The notes under the pieces: model-generated | Seen by the model: the letters and a program-made list of their open reading frames with translations, nothing else | What the model was told of the DNA's origin: nothing | The model's database searches: none | Program-made: the position numbers and the translations under genes | Assembly: GCF_002836775.1 (NCBI RefSeq) | Contig: NZ_PJAQ01000028.1 | Span: 124,001-188,000 of the forward strand | DNA: 64,000 bases | From: Colwellia sp. 12G3 | GTDB lineage: Bacteria > Pseudomonadota > Gammaproteobacteria > Enterobacterales > Alteromonadaceae | Direction of reading: 5' to 3' | Part shown: piece by piece, positions 61,530-64,000 of the stretch | Numbering within the stretch: the first letter of the stretch is position 1 | Layout of the letters: each line of letters starts with the position of its first letter

Positions 61530-62951
61530 TTAATTCGGTTGTGTTAGTTGATAGGTTTTATCATAAGCATTTAATTGCTCTCGTTTATAACGAGAACCTT
61601 CTTGATAAAGTAGCTCAGGCGTAGATAGGGTCCAACCACCTAACGTTTTTAACATGCGTTCAACACGTTCAAGGTGCTGCATAGCATCATTATTTAGTTC
61701 TGACGGATCAGTTTTTAGGTTATAAAGCAAAGGTAAGCGATCGGGTAAACGAACTAACTTCCAATCACCATCAAGAATGCTGGCACTAATAGTAAAACGC
61801 CACATCAGCTCTTTATTACGCACTACTTGGGTATCAGTGGTAATGAAGGGCAATAAATTAACCCCATCTAACTTATCTTTTTTAACAATTTTACCGCCGG
61901 CGGCTTTGACAAAAGTAGGGGTTAAATCTAATGCAGTAACCGCATGAGTATAACGGCTGCCTGATTTAATTTTATTTGGCCAACTCATTATAAATGGCAC
62001 ACGAATGCCACCTTCAAGTAAATTGCCTTTACTACCACGAAATGGCGCGTTAATTGTCCAAGGATTGTTTTTCGCTTTAGGACCACCGTTATCACTTAAG
62101 AAAACAATAATGGTGTTGTCTAATAGGTTTTGGGCTTTTAATTCATCAACAATTTTACCAACATTAACGTCAAGACGATGCACCATGGCACTGTAAATTC
62201 TGCGTTTTTCATCTTTGATGTGACTGTAAAGCTCAATGTCTGCTGCCGGTGCTTGTAATGGCGCATGTGGCGCATTAAATGAGGCATACAAAAAGAAAGG
62301 CTTATCACTATTTCGGCGGATAAAATCGATACTTTCATTACCGGTATCGTCGGTAATGTAGGTAATAGGCTCTGGTGTTTTGTAATTACTAATTAAAGGC
62401 TGTAAATACTTCTCTTTGCTCTTTGGATCGGCTCTGAAGTAATCGTGACCACCGTGAGGATAAGTCCAAACATCATCAAAACCGCGTTTTTGCGCTTGAA
62501 AATGTGCTTCATCACCTAAATGCCACTTGCCCATTAGGCCTGTTACATAACCTAATTTTTGTAGCCTATCTGCGATAGTGGTTTCTGATAAAGGTAACCC
62601 AAAATGATCTTTATTATACTGTGGAGCACGTTTAACCAGGTTGTTATCAAAACCAAAATCCACTTGATTACGCCCAGTAATTAACCCTGCACGAGAAGGT
62701 CCACAAACCGGTGCTGAAACATAGCCTTGCTCGAAGGTAACCCCACTTGCAGCAAGTTTATCAAGATGAGGTGTCTTGATTTGTTTGCTGCCGGTAAAAC
62801 CAACATCACCGTAGCCTAGATCATCCGCTAAAATAATAACAAGGTTGGGTTTTTGACCACTGCTATTATTCGCTGCGACAACACTGACAGAAAAAACTGC
62901 CAATGCCATTGTTGCAATAGCTGAAATGAGGGGAGTCAGCGTTTTAAGCAT
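61530..62951 (-). CDS. Secreted sulfatase, arylsulfatase-like (S1)
   Basis: This 473-aa sulfatase has a signal peptide (ending VSVVAANN). LVIILADDLGYGDVG supplies the metal Asp pair, CGPSR holds the formylglycine Cys (residue 83 from this start), and FLSDNGGPKAKNNPWTINAPFRGSKG is typical of the GALNS/arylsulfatase A-like branch. The ATG at 62951 follows the upstream stop as TAAGATG; a start at 62966 inside the previous gene is the alternative. Neither has a strong ribosome-binding site, so coupling is likely. Confidence 0.9.
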   Translation of the reverse strand: MLKTLTPLISAIATMALAVFSVSVVAANNSSGQKPNLVIILADDLGYGDVGFTGSKQIKTPHLDKLAASGVTFEQGYVSAPVCGPSRAGLITGRNQVDFGFDNNLVKRAPQYNKDHFGLPLSETTIADRLQKLGYVTGLMGKWHLGDEAHFQAQKRGFDDVWTYPHGGHDYFRADPKSKEKYLQPLISNYKTPEPITYITDDTGNESIDFIRRNSDKPFFLYASFNAPHAPLQAPAADIELYSHIKDEKRRIYSAMVHRLDVNVGKIVDELKAQNLLDNTIIVFLSDNGGPKAKNNPWTINAPFRGSKGNLLEGGIRVPFIMSWPNKIKSGSRYTHAVTALDLTPTFVKAAGGKIVKKDKLDGVNLLPFITTDTQVVRNKELMWRFTISASILDGDWKLVRLPDRLPLLYNLKTDPSELNNDAMQHLERVERMLKTLGGWTLSTPELLYQEGSRYKREQLNAYDKTYQLTQPN

Positions 62952-62952
62952 C

Positions 62953-64000
62953 TTAATATTTACCATTCACGATTGCTTTAGTGCGTGCTTTAAATTGCTT
63001 AACCAAATCAGGATTTTGCTTGGCGATATTATTCGTTTCAGCGGGATCTTTTGTTAGGTCATAGAGTTGATCAACAAACTCGTAACCACCGCGAATTTTC
63101 TTAGATTTTATAAAGTTCGGCTTTTTCTTACTTTTAGCAATAAACTTATAATTTCTATGACGTAATGCCACATTACCTAAAGATTCTTCAAGTAAATCAA
63201 CACGGCCTTGGTCTGTTTCACCTAACCACACTGACAATTGTTCAATGCTATCAACCGCTTCGTCTTCAACCATATCAACACCCACTAACTTAGCTAATGA
63301 GGCATAAATATCCATTTGTGATACTAAGGCATCGTTAACTTGTGGTTTGATTTTACCCGGCCAATAAGCAATAGTTGGTACACGTGTTCCGGCTTCTAAG
63401 CGACTATATTTACCACCGCTAAAAGGGCCACCAGGTTTATGATCACCAAGTAATTCAATGGCACTATCAAAATAGCCATCAAATAAAACTGGACCATTAT
63501 CACTGGTGAAAATAATCAAGGTGTTTTCAGCCAGGCCTAAGTTTTCAATTTCTTTAATAACACGACCGGTCATCCAATCCATTTGCGCGATAGCTTGGCC
63601 GCGAACGCCCATAGTGCTCTTATCTTTAAATCTATCGTTCGGTAATCTTGGTACATGGATGTCGTGATATGACTTAAATAAGAAGAATGGTTTCTTTTGA
63701 TTTTCACGAATAAAATCAATCGCTTTATCAGTAAAAACAGTGGCAAAGTCTTCATCAACCCAATGCGCTGATTTACCACCTGACATGTGGCCAATACGGC
63801 TAACACCATTAACAATGGTTTCGTTGTGCTGTGGATCAGCAACAAAGCGTAATAATTCTGGGTTTTCATAACCTGTTGGCATATCCCCTACTTTACCTTT
63901 GTAACTAACAGAGATAGGGTCGTTTTTATCTAAATTAACAATGTTATGATTTTCAACATAAACCGTTGGTACACGATCACCTGTTGCCGGTAGTAAAAAG
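62953..64000 (-). CDS. Sulfatase (S1), 5' part outside window
   Basis: The frame stays open to the window end; a visible Met at 63882 is internal. The upstream residues (PATGDRVPTVYVENH) are typical of the segment after the catalytic Cys in arylsulfatases. Later motifs: SYHDIHVPRLPNDRF, FTSDNGPVLFDGYFD and SGGKYSRLEAGTRVPTIAYW. The CxPSR site and signal peptide lie beyond 64000. Its stop is followed after one base by the next sulfatase start. Confidence 0.88.
   Translation of the reverse strand, partial: FLLPATGDRVPTVYVENHNIVNLDKNDPISVSYKGKVGDMPTGYENPELLRFVADPQHNETIVNGVSRIGHMSGGKSAHWVDEDFATVFTDKAIDFIRENQKKPFFLFKSYHDIHVPRLPNDRFKDKSTMGVRGQAIAQMDWMTGRVIKEIENLGLAENTLIIFTSDNGPVLFDGYFDSAIELLGDHKPGGPFSGGKYSRLEAGTRVPTIAYWPGKIKPQVNDALVSQMDIYASLAKLVGVDMVEDEAVDSIEQLSVWLGETDQGRVDLLEESLGNVALRHRNYKFIAKSKKKPNFIKSKKIRGGYEFVDQLYDLTKDPAETNNIAKQNPDLVKQFKARTKAIVNGKY

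Overview
The window looks like a chromosomal segment of a marine, psychrotolerant-type gammaproteobacterium of the Alteromonadales, most likely Colwelliaceae (Colwellia/Thalassotalea-like). This rests on the AT-rich sequence, the style of the proteins (DcaP-type porin, SSF-fused hybrid histidine kinase, sodium/galactose symporter, many secreted sulfatases) and the intergenic inverted-repeat elements. The assignment is an inference and not a database result.

Layout. (1) 1-9 kb is a mixed region: the start of a D-amino-acid dehydrogenase gene with a divergent LysR regulator, a membrane protein, a TPR/retropepsin-like protease, a MITE-like hairpin element, an unknown 134-aa protein, a probable IS66 remnant, and a SWIM/SNF2 helicase. 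(2) 9-20.3 kb is one long minus-strand catabolic cluster. It holds a DcaP-type porin, a complete LIV-type ABC importer (LivG, LivH, LivM, binding protein, LivF), two acyl-CoA ligases (long-chain type and PaaK type), a hotdog thioesterase and an isochorismatase-type hydrolase. Two intergenic hairpins flank the binding-protein gene. A large SSF-PAS-HK-REC sensor is divergent from the porin. (3) 24.4-27 kb is a compact operon of a membrane serine hydrolase, an ECF-like sigma factor and a putative membrane anti-sigma. (4) 27.9-29.8 kb encodes a TPR-GGDEF diguanylate cyclase. (5) 30.0-30.5 kb is an old integration scar: a truncated tyrosine-integrase gene, arm-site-like repeats and the 3' half of a tRNA-Leu(GAG). 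(6) 30.7-35.6 kb is a minus-strand operon of DUF1800, DUF1501 and an octahaem cytochrome with TPRs.

(7) 36-64 kb is a galactan-utilisation locus. A minus-strand Leloir operon (galT-galK-sodium/galactose symporter-galE-galM) is divergent from a plus-strand operon (sulfatase, esterase/beta-helix fusion, LacZ-type GH2, secreted esterase, SDR). Beyond a LacI-family regulator, a minus-strand series carries a second GH2, a broken halogenase chimera, a beta-helix protein, two GH43-type enzymes and three sulfatases, the last running off the window. The combined logic is extracytoplasmic desulfation, de-esterification and exo-cleavage of a sulfated galactan, then symport of galactose and entry into the Leloir pathway. 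No endo-acting agarase or carrageenase, no TonB receptor and no anhydrogalactose genes are visible here, so the exact substrate is open. The GH43 of exo-beta-1,3-galactanase type leans towards a beta-1,3-linked or arabino-galactan.

The locus shows decay. The LacI regulator has an in-frame amber codon inside its DNA-binding domain. A tryptophan-halogenase gene has been reduced to a C-terminal fragment fused to a foreign signal peptide. An efflux-pump tail fragment lies just upstream of the DUF1800 operon.
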